A stretch of DNA of 64,000 nt, taken from positions 92,524,347 to 92,588,346 of the forward strand of contig CM072887.1 in the NCBI GenBank assembly GCA_037013685.1, read 5' to 3'. Made by a program: the position numbers and the translations under genes. The stretch is from Acridotheres tristis (Eukaryota; Chordata; Aves; Passeriformes; Sturnidae). Each line of letters opens with the position of its first letter. Positions within the stretch are counted from its first letter, which is position 1. Below are positions 50,601-59,175 of the stretch, one piece after another. Under the pieces are notes generated by a model. It ran no database searches. It saw only the letters and a program-made list of their open reading frames with translations, and had not been told where the DNA came from.

Positions 50601-53435
50601 AAATTTATTTTCTTATAGAGGAAAACTGCTGTAACTGCTCCCTAAAAACCCTATACTAAAGTACTGCCTTCAGAAGAGATTCCTACAGAACATTTTAATG
50701 AAAAAGTTTATTCCTTACAATGGATGTAAATGAACAAAACCCTGCTAGAACTGCCAGACTGGCATATACCACCATCCCTATTCACCGGGCACCTTAAAGA
50801 GAGACAAATAGGTATTTTTGTACTGTTTATGGTATGTTTCTTCCACAAGGAAACACTTTATCAAGTCTCATCCTTTTTTTAGTGCTACATCACCTTAACA
50901 AATTTCATAAGCCAACTTCTCTTCAATATGCCCCACAATTATTTCCAAATAGTATAAGATGGCACAGAGAACCAGCCAGCAACCCATCTTACCGTGCTGT
51001 ACCACAATGTGAAGCCCTGCCCATGACACAGAAGAACCCCAAGCCTGGGTATATGCTGGGTACAGACTAGCTAGGAAGCAGTTTTGCAGGAAAAGGAGCC
51101 AGGAGTCTTGAGGATAAGTAGCTGAAAACAGGTCAGCAGTGTGCCCTTGTGTTGTGTTAAACCAACTGCACCCTGGTTTGAGCTATCAAAAGTGTATCCT
51201 GCAGACTGAAAGAAGCAAACATCCATCTTTATTTGGTATGAGTACTCATCTGCAGTGTCTAGTTTGGGGCTCCCCAATACAATCAAAACATTGTCATACT
51301 GGAATAACTCCAGTGGGGAGTCACAGGGGTAAGAGAACTGACCTTGCTCAGTGTTGAGAGCTAGTGGTGGAGGGAGATCTGATTGCTGTCAGTTTCTAAT
51401 ATGAGGCTATAAATAAGATGGAGTGAGACTGTAAGGTTGGAGGAGGTGGGCACTGATAAGTCAAGTGGTAATGGACACAATCTGTGATAAGAGAAATTCT
51501 TAGTAGACTGTGGAGGGCAGGGAGAAATGATACAACACACAACAAAATAACATTGACAGTAACAGAACTTAAAACAAGAGCCCAGAGAAGAACTTCCATT
51601 CTTGGAAAAGCACAAAGCTGAACTGGGCAAGGCCCTGCAGAACCCAACCTCAGCTGGCCTTGCTTTGAGTATATGTTTCAACCAGATGATGCTGCGAGGT
51701 CATTTCCACACTAAATTATTCCATAATGTTGTGTAAATAGACATTAATTGCAGTTTAGCAGCAGAACTTAAATGGCATATAAAAAGTTCAAGTTATAATC
51801 AGAGATCTAAAGTTAAAAGTGTAGTGAAATGACTTCAAAGTAGTGCTACTATGCCAAGACATATCAACTTGAATTCTCTAGTCTGAGTTTGAACAACAAA
51901 CATTTTAGACAGAAACAAAATTAAGAATCAAAAATAAAAGCCATAATTTTTGGCTCCAGAAGAGTTCAATTCTAGGGTGTCCAAGACTAAGGAGGAAAAA
52001 AAACTAAAAATCAATCCAGTATTTCTACTCAAAGAAGAAATAAAAATGCTTCACCTTGCTCTTCAGGGAAAAGGTATATATATACACATTTATAGACACA
52101 TACAATTATGAGCAGAAGTCTTAATGGTATTCACAGAGACTGATAATTCCCTTCATACTTACCAAACAGTATTAATTAAGCAATCTACATGTTACTTATT
52201 TTTGAAGCAATTTGCACAGTTGATAAATACTTATTAGATTTTCCTTAACTTGTCAAGTATATTATTAAAGATAGGAAAGAGAGAAGTTTTTTTTTCCAAA
52301 GGTATTTAAGGCAACTTTTATATTGGAGGCTTACTGAACCTTCTTCCAGACAGTTTTGTATCCACAGTGGCCAGACTGTGTGGATAAAAAAAGTCCAAAT
52401 GAGATCAGTGACAGACGAACACAAAAGGAAAAAAGCACGAAGAAAACAGTAGGTTAAGCTTAATAATAATGCTTCACTGCTTGATAACTCCCTTGAGGGT
52501 TGTTTCACGAATTTAAAAAACAGGTGTGTGACTACAGCAAGTCCTAGCTTCCCAGCAGGGAATTCCCTCTCTAAACCAGATGAGTTATCATTTACTGGAC
52601 TAACAACAAAACACTGAATGTTCCCTTTCCTCATTATGAGCACATTATGCTGGAATTTATGACCAAGAATGCTATTCCTGATAATTACTTCTTTGTGGAG
52701 AAATTTGTTTTGACAAAGCGATTTATGTCACACCAGTCTGTGAGCATTTGCCACAAGTATTACTTTATTTATCTGAGCTCTTTCTCACCTGTCCTACAGG
52801 AGCACATACAGTCATATATTGTATTAGAGAACGAGCATGAAGCTAATCACTGATTGTGTATTTGGAGCAAAGGCATTTTATGGCTGCCACAAATGAATCC
52901 AACACCCACTCAGCAGAAAGACTTCACCTACTTCCAGGTAAGAGTTCAATATGCCTGCTGTACTTGCAATTTACAAGTGTCACATTTACCTTTAGATACT
53001 ACTCAACAGGCATTGGGGAGCAGGGCTTTTTGGGTTTTTTTAAAAGTATTTATTGTATTATTTTGAAAGACATAAAGGGTAAGAAGGGATCTGGCTGCCT
53101 TAAATAAACAACTCACAAAGCAGTGAAAAAAGACAGAATCTCCACAGGAGTCTCCCGCCTGCCTAACTAACAAAACACATGACTGCATACAGATGACACC
53201 AGCTACACAAACAATTGCAATCTGAATGGAAATTAAGTCAATTTTTCCTTCCCACCTGCGATTAATTCATGCAGACTCACTTTCTTTTTTAAACTTACAC
53301 AGTGTGGCTGATATCATTCAGCTGATTACTCCCATCCTCAAGTGCAGGACTAAAGGGTTCACATCTTTTCCATCCATCTTCTGTTTTAACCCATCTCCAT
53401 CCAGGGGATCTCCAGTCTTGGCCCAAAAATGGCAT
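26592..53435 (-). CDS. FBXO25: FBXO25, complete coding region in ten exons (370 aa)
   Basis: F-box only protein 25, substrate receptor of an SCF (SKP1-CUL1-F-box) E3 ubiquitin ligase, mainly nuclear; paralogue of FBXO32/atrogin-1. Reported mammalian substrates include cardiac transcription factors, ELK1 and HAX1. Coding exons in sense order: 53435-53299, 46653-46544, 45233-45184, 42280-42188, 38592-38499, 37772-37588, 35748-35566, 33414-33271, 29285-29259, 26681-26592. They total 1113 nt with every junction in phase and every intron GT-AG, giving 370 residues, close to the roughly 367 of human. Residues 1-45 hold '[20 protein letters not shown]'. An acidic stretch (51-64) precedes a basic nuclear-localisation motif KKRKK (68-72). 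The F-box spans about 228-276 ('[20 protein letters not shown]' onward). A cysteine-rich tail carries C323-x2-C326, C347 and C355, ending 'FIDLFKF'. The start is the first ATG after the acceptor and matches the family start. Confidence 0.97.
26752..26850. repeat. A/C-rich low-complexity tract in FBXO25 intron 10
   Basis: Irregular (CAAA)n, (CCAAAA)n and A7 runs on the + strand, so the FBXO25 transcript carries a U/G-rich tract 70-170 nt upstream of the exon 11 acceptor. Confidence 0.85.
29259..29285 (-). CDS. FBXO25: FBXO25 exon 10, 27-nt micro-exon
   Basis: 27 nt encoding nine residues, DYHLALLLQ (333-341), aligning with the human segment I recall as DYHLALLFK. The acceptor lies in a long pyrimidine tract on the - strand ('tccttccttcttcacgatctcaaag') and the donor is GTATTT. 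The exon is in phase at both ends, so inclusion or skipping keeps the frame. It is too short for ORF finding and was located from the family alignment. The last two residues (LQ) differ from the mammalian FK. Confidence 0.88.
29286..33270 (-). other. FBXO25: FBXO25 intron 9
   Basis: 4.0 kb between exon 9 and the micro-exon. The only recognised content is the old CR1 at 31285-31750. Confidence 0.85.
31285..31750 (-). mobile_element. Old CR1 LINE fragment
   Basis: Antisense CR1 3' region on the + strand: 'cctcctgctcaaagcagact', 'aaatccaaggatggaaactg' and 'cctcaacctgctgactgtgc' read as diverged CR1. Located in FBXO25 intron 9, same orientation as the gene. The left end is clearer than the right. 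Confidence 0.65.
33271..33414 (-). CDS. FBXO25: FBXO25 exon 9
   Basis: 144 nt, 48 codons (residues 285-332): [20 protein letters not shown], then [20 protein letters not shown] and HCSILFWK. It ends just after the C323-x2-C326 pair. The acceptor is 'ttatgtccag' and the donor is GTAAGA. Confidence 0.97.
35332..35373. repeat. 21-bp tandem duplication
   Basis: Unit ATTATTTTTAAAAGTGAATG(C) repeated once with two substitutions (GTGAATGC to GCAAATGC). In FBXO25 intron 8, about 190 nt downstream of the exon 8 donor in sense. Confidence 0.92.
35566..35748 (-). CDS. FBXO25: FBXO25 exon 8 (F-box)
   Basis: 183 nt, 61 codons (residues 224-284), in phase at both ends. It carries the whole F-box: '[20 protein letters not shown]', '[17 protein letters not shown]' and '[14 protein letters not shown]'. 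The LP...L..IL pattern is the SKP1-binding signature. The acceptor is 'ctcttatttccag' and the donor is GTAATA. Confidence 0.97.
36319..36346. repeat. 28-bp perfect palindrome
   Basis: The left half TTCCCCCTCAGTTA is followed without a spacer by its exact reverse complement. It sits in FBXO25 intron 7 at the left edge of a GC-richer block. No family identified. Confidence 0.95.
36390..36900. other. GC-richer block of unknown origin in FBXO25 intron 7
   Basis: About 500 bp clearly richer in G and C than the flanking intron ('gcccagcaggctggaggcag', 'cagctgccagccccagggag'). Open frames of 127 codons on - (36713-36330) and 145 codons on + (36472-36909) show no family I recognise and no splice logic. 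It could be an old repeat or retroposed fragment. Confidence 0.4.
37588..37772 (-). CDS. FBXO25: FBXO25 exon 7
   Basis: 185 nt: completion of V162, then residues 163-223 ([20 protein letters not shown] onward, with [20 protein letters not shown], ending NLQMNK). The acceptor is 'gttttccag'; the donor is GTATAT, a weaker +4/+5 match than the other donors. The region is a leucine-rich helical segment before the F-box in this family. Confidence 0.96.
38499..38592 (-). CDS. FBXO25: FBXO25 exon 6
   Basis: 94 nt encoding residues 131-161 ([20 protein letters not shown] onward to KIVQK) plus the first base of V162. The acceptor is 'tttttgtcatag' and the donor is GTAAGA. A poly-A tract sits on the + strand in the upstream-adjacent intron 6 side near 38410. 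Confidence 0.96.
39450..39467. repeat. Poly-A tract
   Basis: An uninterrupted A run of about 18 in FBXO25 intron 5. Similar short runs occur at 38411-38424, 40045-40061 and 25149-25162. Confidence 0.85.
40276..40301. repeat. 13-bp tandem duplication
   Basis: CATTTGGACAAAG followed by CATTTGGACAAAA. In FBXO25 intron 5. Confidence 0.9.
41667..41715. repeat. A-rich tract with regular C interruptions
   Basis: A12, then A7-A8 runs separated by single C, ending 'cccaaacc'. In FBXO25 intron 5. It could be the decayed tail of a retroposed sequence, but no element body is recognisable beside it. Confidence 0.85.
42188..42280 (-). CDS. FBXO25: FBXO25 exon 5
   Basis: 93 nt, 31 codons (residues 100-130): [20 protein letters not shown] onward to FNYVVK. 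The exon is in phase at both ends, with acceptor 'cccctctcag' and donor GTAAGC. It is highly conserved relative to the vertebrate family. Confidence 0.96.
42281..45183 (-). other. FBXO25: FBXO25 intron 4
   Basis: 2.9 kb, AT-rich, no recognised repeat or extra exon. Short open frames (42510-42776 +, 44353-44565 -) lack homology or splice context. Confidence 0.8.
45184..45233 (-). CDS. FBXO25: FBXO25 exon 4
   Basis: 50 nt. The first two bases complete Cys83, then residues 84-99 read [16 protein letters not shown]. The acceptor is 'gattttattttag' on the - strand and the donor is GTAAGT. As I recall the human residue at position 83 is serine; here the split codon is T/GC, giving cysteine. Confidence 0.95.
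46544..46653 (-). CDS. FBXO25: FBXO25 exon 3 (nuclear-localisation motif)
   Basis: 110 nt encoding the end of V46 through Q82 plus one base of C83. It includes '[15 protein letters not shown]' and the basic cluster [10 protein letters not shown]. The acceptor reads 'ttttatttcag' on the - strand and the donor is GTAAGG. The acid-then-basic arrangement matches the family's nuclear targeting region. Confidence 0.95.
46654..53298 (-). other. FBXO25: FBXO25 intron 2 (largest intron)
   Basis: 6.6 kb without a supported exon. An open frame at 48359-48568 (+) and a 138-codon frame at 49764-50180 (+) lie antisense to FBXO25 and match nothing I know. A stretch near 51370-51530 faintly resembles decayed CR1, too weak to call. 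Confidence 0.75.
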
Positions 53436-53442
53436 GGTTTCG
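53299..53442 (-). CDS. FBXO25: FBXO25 exon 2 (first coding exon)
   Basis: The exon begins at 53442 after an acceptor reading 'cttcttgtcgcttgtag' on the - strand. Seven untranslated bases (CGAAACC) precede the ATG at 53435-53433. It encodes residues 1-45 ([20 protein letters not shown] onward to DISHT) plus two bases of V46. The donor GTGTAAGT context gives GT at 53298-53297. The CGAAACC-ATG context has A at -3, a good initiation context. Confidence 0.93.
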
Positions 53443-54745
53443 CTACAAGCGACAAGAAGAGATTCTTTGTCTATTATTTATTTTAAGAAGTTTCAAAACT
53501 TCCTGTAATTATTTCAGTTTTCTCTTTAGCCTTAAAAAAATACATACATATATACCTTGAGGAAAGTTCTCTGTAGAGCATCCTTTTAAGAAACAGATTC
53601 TGTGGTTTTTATTTTTTTATTATTTTATTTATCAGATTATTTTCTAATCATGTTCTTCTTGTTTTTCAGCATTTATTAGATCAAAGTAGATTTCCTTGTT
53701 CTTTGGAGAACAAAGAAAAGAATCCTGGTAGTCAAAGAATGGAATGATACTAAAAAAGGCAAAGTTATATCAATTACATAATTTGTAATCTATTTTGCTA
53801 CGATCAAACAGATTACTGATTTTTATATGTGACTAATAAATGGTTTTAAAGAGATTGACAGCTCACAAAATCAATGTTGCTCCTTTTGTTTTTTCTAATC
53901 CTTACAAATACTGGGTTTATAGTACAATGTGTAGTGATGTTTCAGTAAAGGAATTTTAACATTCCCAAAAATCTTTTTAGGTTGTTGTTGAGGGTCACCT
54001 CCCATGCCAGCCTATTAAGCAGATACCAGGACAAATTCCTACAAATAGATGCAGGTTATTCACAGGTATATCGCTCAAAAAGTGTTCTGCTACCATTTTT
54101 CAAAAGTAAGATTCACTTCTGACACATTAAGAATTTGAACTAGGCAGTTTTCTACACTCTAAAGACTATAACCTTGCCAGCTTTTGCCCTCTTCTTCCCA
54201 TTCATCACACAAACCGACTGCTCCCTAGCTTAACAAGAGATTTCACATGCAAGCTATAGAGGGAAGATAACATTATCATATTTGAAACACATGTTAATAT
54301 ATACCAGTACCAGCTTTGGTCCTAACAAATATGCATTTTCTAATATTTTTTCAACTTAAAAAAAAATTCGGTCCCATCAGTAAACATAACTATGAATTTA
54401 TTTAAACATTTGCACTCCTGACCAGCATTTGCTCAATATATTTCTTAGAACAGGATAAAATATCAGGCTGAGTGAGCCAGCTGGATTTTTCTTTATTTAA
54501 AAATCTGCACAGCATGCAAAACGAAGTGCATTGCATAGATCTCAGGATTGACTAAAGTCCTCTTCCTACTAGTAACTCAGCTTTCCTCTACTCCTAACAA
54601 GAACCTTTTCTAAAATTTACAACATTCATTCCCCCAATTGCAACAAACTTTATTCATGCCTATCTGCCTTTCCAATCCTTTTACTGCTTCCTAGGAATAA
54701 TATGAACCACAAGTTGTTTAGTACTTCTCTCATACTGGTGTCTTT

Positions 54746-55968
54746 ATCACAGAATGGTTTGGGTTGGAAGGGACCTTAAAGATCACCCAGTCTGGGTGAC
54801 ACCTTCCACTAAACCAGGTGTCTCAGACCCCCATCCAATCTGGCCTTGAACACTAAAAAGGATGGGATACCCACCACTCCTCTGGGCAACCTGTGCCAGT
54901 GCCTCATCACAATAAAGAGCTTTTTACTGAGACCTAACCTAAACCTGCATTCTTTCAGTCTGATGCCATTCTACCCTATTCTGTCACTATGTGCCCTTGT
55001 AAGTCCTTCTCCAGCTCTCTTGCAGCCTCCCTTTAAAGTACTGGATGACTGCTCTTATGGTCTCCCCAAAGCCTTCTCTTCACCTGGCTAAAAAATCCCA
55101 ATTCTCTCAGACTGTGTTCATAGGATAAGTGCTCCAGCTCCTCTGGACTTTCTCCAACACGTTCACAGCCTTTCTATGGTGGGCATCCCAGAGCTGATGC
55201 AACCCTGGAGGTGGTATATAAGGAGAGCAGAGTAGAGGGGCAGAATAGCTCCCCTGACCCGCTGGCCACACTTCTTTGGGTGCAGCCCAGAACACTTTTG
55301 GCTTTATGGGCTGCAAGTGCACACTGCTGATTCCTTGAGCTCCTTGTCAACCAATACCCCTGAGTCCTTCTCCTCAAAGCTGTTTCCAATCCATTCTCCA
55401 CCCATCCTGTACTTGTGCTTGGGACTGCCATGACTCAGCTGCAGGACCCAGCACTTGGCCTTGCTGAATTTCATGAGGTTTGCACACGCTCATTTCTGTC
55501 CTGTCAAGGTCCCTCTGGATGGCATCTCTTCTCTCCAGCTTGTTGACTGCTCCACACAATTTGGTGCCATCCAAAAACTTGCAGAGGATACACTCAATCC
55601 CACTGTCCATGTCCCCAGCAAAGATATTAAGCAGGCCCAGTCCCAATCCCATCCCCCCAAGAATGTCCGTTGTCACTCGTCTCCACTTGGACACGGACCT
55701 GTTGATGGCAGCTCTTTGAGAATGACCCTCCAGCCAGGTCCTTATCTACACAGCAGTCCATCTGTCAAATCCATGTCTCTCCAGTTTAGTGACAAGGACT
55801 TTGTGTGGGACAATGTCAAATACTTTTCATAAATTCAGGCAAATTACATCAGTCACAGTGTGACCCCGTATGACCTCATCCACCAACCCTGAAATCTCAC
55901 CACAGAAAGTCATCAGATTTGTGAGGCAGGACTTGCCCCCAGAGAAGCTATGCTGGCTCCCATTCTCA
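54746..55968 (-). mobile_element. CR1 LINE, RT C-terminal region plus 3' end
   Basis: About 1.2 kb of antisense CR1 starting with 'atcacagaatggtttgggtt' and 'gaagggaccttaaagatcac'. The - strand translation gives 'DMDSGIECILCKFLDGTKLC' and 'ERRDAIQRDLDRTE' (within 55694-55374) and 'GKSCLTNLMTFCGEISGLVD' (within 56063-55827). Continuous from RT to the 3' end but 5'-truncated near 55968 and frame-broken. It fills much of FBXO25 intron 1, ending about 270 bp from the exon 1 donor. Confidence 0.92.
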
Positions 55969-56159
55969 CACAGAGATCCCAACACGCCATTCGTCCAGGC
56001 AGGCTCCACACACCTCCCTCCAGACCCCTCAGTGCTGCCCGCCATTCCTCGCTCCAGACCCATCTACCCACCCTGACTTTTAACACCCTGTCCCACACTC
56101 CTTCAGCTCCATACGCCCTTAAGAACCAACCCCAAGCCCCTCAAACCACGGCTGCCCAC

Positions 56160-56530
56160 GCCCAGCCCCAACAGCCCCGGCCGACGGGGCCCACACACAC
56201 GGCCCCACAGGCGTCCTCCCGGCCTGGGCCGCGCTCACCTCCCGGTGCCGTCCCCGCCGCTCCCCGCCCGGCGCTCGGCCCGCGCCCGGGGCTGTTGCCG
56301 GAAGTACCATGGGCCGCGGTGGCCACGCCCCCATCACGCTGATTGGCCGCCGCCCGCCGCGCTTGTTGCTACCCGGCAGCGCGCGCCGCCATTGGGCAGG
56401 GGGGCGGGGCCGTCTCCGCCCGGCCGCGTCACGTGACAGGCGCCCGGGGGCGCACGTGCCAATGTTTTGGTCGGCGGAGGCGGGGCGTGCGGCGCGCGCG
56501 GGGCGGGGCGTGACGTGACGTGACGTAACG
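56160..56530 (-). promoter_or_regulatory. CpG-island promoter of FBXO25
   Basis: A stretch of about 370 bp packed with CpG in an otherwise AT-rich, CpG-poor window. No TATA box is apparent. Motifs: ETS-type CCGGAAGT 56298-56305; CCAAT on the - strand at 56346-56342 and 56395-56391; GC boxes 56401-56410 and 56501-56510; CACGTG E-boxes centred in GTCACGTGAC (56428-56437) and GCACGTGC (56452-56459); a TGACG tandem array 56511-56540. The spacing fits a housekeeping-type promoter firing leftward. Rightward firing cannot be excluded, but no + strand gene is recognisable. Confidence 0.75.
56239..56310 (-). other. FBXO25: FBXO25 exon 1, non-coding (5' end approximate)
   Basis: A strong donor, GGGAG/GTGAGCGCGG on the - strand, places the exon 1 end at 56239 inside the CpG island. 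No ATG in this exon opens the FBXO25 frame, and exon 2 has its own acceptor and start codon, so exon 1 is 5' UTR. The transcription start is not visible; the boundary near 56310 is a guess based on the ETS-type motif at 56298-56305. Intron 1 is 2.8 kb. Confidence 0.6.
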
Positions 56531-56540
56531 TGACGTGACT
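56511..56540. promoter_or_regulatory. Tandem TGACG (CRE half-site) array
   Basis: Pentamer TGACG repeated with 5-bp period: copies start at 56511, 56516, 56521 and 56531, with one variant TAACG at 56526 and a final TGACT at 56536. Each TGACGT is a CREB/ATF-type half-site. It lies about 270 bp upstream of the FBXO25 exon 1 donor and directly beside the minisatellite. Confidence 0.6.
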
Positions 56541-57100
56541 CCTTGGGGACCCCCCTACCGGTGTGACCCCCCCCCGGTGTGACCCCCTGGGGACCCCCCC
56601 TACCGGAGTGACCACCCCCCCACGGTGTGACCTCATATGACTCCCTGGGGACCCCCGCCACCCCTGTGACCTCGTGTGACCCTCCGGGGACCCCCCCCAC
56701 CGGTGTGACCCCTCCAGGTGTGACCCTCTGGGGACCCCCCCGATGTAACCCCCCCCCAGGTGTGACCTCGTGTGACCCCCTGGGGACCCTCTCCGGTGTG
56801 AGCAGTGTGACCCAGCCGGTGTGACCCCTCCATGTGACCAGTGTGGCCTCCTCTCTTCTATGACGTGCGTGACTCCCCAGCATGACCGCTGTGTCTGATA
56901 TGACTCCCCGTGCCCCGGTGTGCCCCTGTGTCCCAGGTGTGCCCTCAGTACCCTGCTGTGCCTCCCGGTGTGCCGCCACGGGGTGCCCCATGTTCCCCGG
57001 TGTGACACCCCCCTCCATGGAACCTGCCCAGCGTGACCCGGTGTGCCCCTGCATCCCCAGTGTGACTCCTCCTGTGTGCCCCAGTGTGTGGCAGTGTGCC
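56538..57100. repeat. GC-rich degenerate minisatellite
   Basis: About 560 bp built from imperfect copies of a 'GGTGTGACCCCC' core alternating with 'CTGGGGACCCCCC'. Copies are regular to about 56830 and then decay into 'GTGTGCCCC' variants until 57100. The - strand carries many runs of four or more Gs. It ends abruptly where AT-rich DNA resumes near 57105. The repeat keeps a 311-codon frame open on the - strand, which I regard as an artefact of composition. Confidence 0.85.
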
Positions 57101-57104
57101 TAGA

Positions 57105-58089
57105 AAACCAAGTTTACCGAGAGCCTTGTTTCTTAAAACATTAAATCATTGATATATCATTGAATAAACATTTCAGATTTCACTTAAAATTAGTTGTTTG
57201 TCCTCTTTGAAGGTGGAGAAAACTATTAAAAAAATAGCCAAGGCATTAATAGTAAAATTAAAGTAGTATTTTCAGACGTTGTAATTGACCTTAAATTTTG
57301 TGCTGTAGAGAAAGGCTTTATTATTTTAATTATTTGAATGCTTGGGATTGACAATACTACAATCACTGTAACTTGTCCCTACATGGAAGCAGTCCTTAAT
57401 CTTTTTGCTAGTCATAAGAAAATGGAATTTATGAGCTTATGAAATAATTTCAGTGTCATGACAGCACAGAATTCAGCAAGGATTCAGACTGGAAGTGCTT
57501 CTTTCCTGTCTTTGGTCTTGAAAAACTTACATGAGTAGTTATTTTTGGTCTGGGATTCATTGTGTTCTCAATTTGTTATTTTTAATAATTAAACTAGAGA
57601 TAGGATTCCTTTCTTTTCTTGAAGATAGGGGAAAAAAAAGTTGAATACCCAAATCTTTTTCAAGACCCTATTATCCTGACACAAATACAGGCATGACAAA
57701 AGTGCTGCCTTTGCAGAGCCAGAGGCCATAGGCCACTCTCTCTGCCATTGCCTGACTGAAAAGTTTCCCAGCCCTACACAGGAAAATGATGTGAGTCAAT
57801 ATCAAAAGTTCTACACCACTACTCTGCCAGGAACATGCCAATCTCCTTGTCCAGCCCATGAAAGGGCCTTTTTTTTTGCTTTTTGGCATCTGGATCTACA
57901 AAATTCCTTCATAATGTAGCAAAAATCCTTTTGTCTCTAGGATCCTTCTATATTTTCTGTCTTCGAGGTATCCTATGGTGTGTGGACATGCAATGAGTAC
58001 TCAGCTACCTCATCACTCTGGTGGAGTTGTTCCTTTAGGGCAGACTGGATTTTACTAGCAGAGCTTCATGGGTGAAACATTAAATCCAA
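57105..58089. other. Non-coding flank upstream of FBXO25
   Basis: AT-rich sequence resuming sharply after the minisatellite. No gene or repeat family recognised until the LTR-like segment. Confidence 0.6.
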
Positions 58090-58450
58090 AATGATGCAGT
58101 TCAGAAAATATGCTGCAGTTGTGTTTACCCGAGGAGTAAGCAGCATTAAAACCCTGAAAGACATTGTGCAACATTTTGGGAAGGACTCACATTGGAGCAG
58201 TTTGTGGAGGACTCTGTGCACTGAGAGTAAATCCATGCTGGAGCAGGGAAGTAGTATGAGAAGGAAGGAGTGACTTGAGTAAAGCATTATGAACAGACTC
58301 CAACCTGTTTCCCATATCCCTGTGACACTTGTGGAGGAGAGGAGGTGGCAGAAAAGAGCAAAAAGTGGAGTTGTGTCTGGAATAAAAGGGAGTCGACGAA
58401 AAGGTGTTTTTATTTTTGTTTCTGTTTCTCACAGTGCTATTTTAAAAATA
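58090..58450 (+). mobile_element. Probable ERVL-type LTR remnant
   Basis: The stretch 'actctgtgcactgagagtaa', 'ccatgctggagcagggaagt', 'ggaggagaggaggtggcaga' and 'aaggtgtttttatttttgtt' resembles the 3' half of a common bird ERVL LTR, as I recall that family. No flanking internal retroviral genes are visible, so it would be a solo or partial LTR. The short open frame 58091-58273 is within it and is not a gene. The 5' border is uncertain. Confidence 0.5.
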
Positions 58451-58635
58451 CCCAATTTTTAACTCACAGCAAATTAATCTTCCCCAAGTTGATTCTGGTT
58501 TACCTATGATGGAAATTGGTGGATAATCTCTCTGTCATTATCCAGACTCATAAGCATTTTCATTTTTTTTTTCCCCCTGTCCTGCTGAAGAGAGGGAGTG
58601 AGAGAGCAGAGGGGTGGGCACCACACTTCCTAATA

Positions 58636-59175
58636 TTATAGAATAGTTTGGGTTGGAAAGAATCTTTGAAGGTCATGTGTTTCCAATCCCCCTGCCATGG
58701 GCAGGGACACCTTCCACTAAACCAGGTTGCTCCAAGCCTCATCCAGCCTGGTCTTGAACGCTTCCAGGGATGGAGGATCCACAGCTTCCCTGGCAGCCTG
58801 TGACAGTGGCTCACCAGCCTCACAGGGAAGAATGGCTTCCTAGTAGCTAATCTAAACCTGCTCTCTTTCAGTTTAAAGCCATTCCCCCTTTCCCTATCAA
58901 CACATGCCCTTGTGTAAAGCCTCTCTGTGTTTTCTTTGTAGGCCTTCTTCATTTACTGGAGGCTGTAGAAGGTCTCCCTGGAGCCTTCTCTCAACCGAGC
59001 AGCCCCAGCTGTCTCAGCCAGTCTTTGTGGAAGAGAGAGGTGCTCCAGCCCTCTGAGCATCTCCTTGGCCCCTCTCTGTCCCAAGAGTGCAGCACGCCAG
59101 GAGGGGCTTCATGAGAGCAGAGGAGAGGGGCACAATCACCTCCTCAGCCTGCTGGTCACACCTGCTGCTATCGAG
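58636..59175 (-). mobile_element. CR1 LINE, 3' end
   Basis: Antisense CR1: 'atagaatagtttgggttgga', 'tgccatgggcagggacacct', 'cactaaaccaggttgctcca', 'ctaatctaaacctgctctct', then 'ggtgctccagccctctgagc' and 'catgagagcagaggagaggg'. 5'-truncated. Confidence 0.9.

Noticed and set aside
51370..51530. Faint CR1 resemblance in FBXO25 intron 2
   Set aside because: Only scattered words match; too weak to annotate without an alignment.
55374..56063. Open frames on the - strand in FBXO25 intron 1
   Set aside because: CR1 reverse-transcriptase fragments, not FBXO25 exons.
56119..57054. 311-codon open frame on the - strand across the minisatellite and CpG island
   Set aside because: Its Gly/Thr/Pro/His-rich repeats simply follow the GC-rich tandem repeat, which contains few stop words in any frame. 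It overlaps the FBXO25 promoter and exon 1 in a meaningless frame.
58091..58273. 60-codon frame
   Set aside because: Lies in an LTR-like segment and reads as non-coding LTR sequence.
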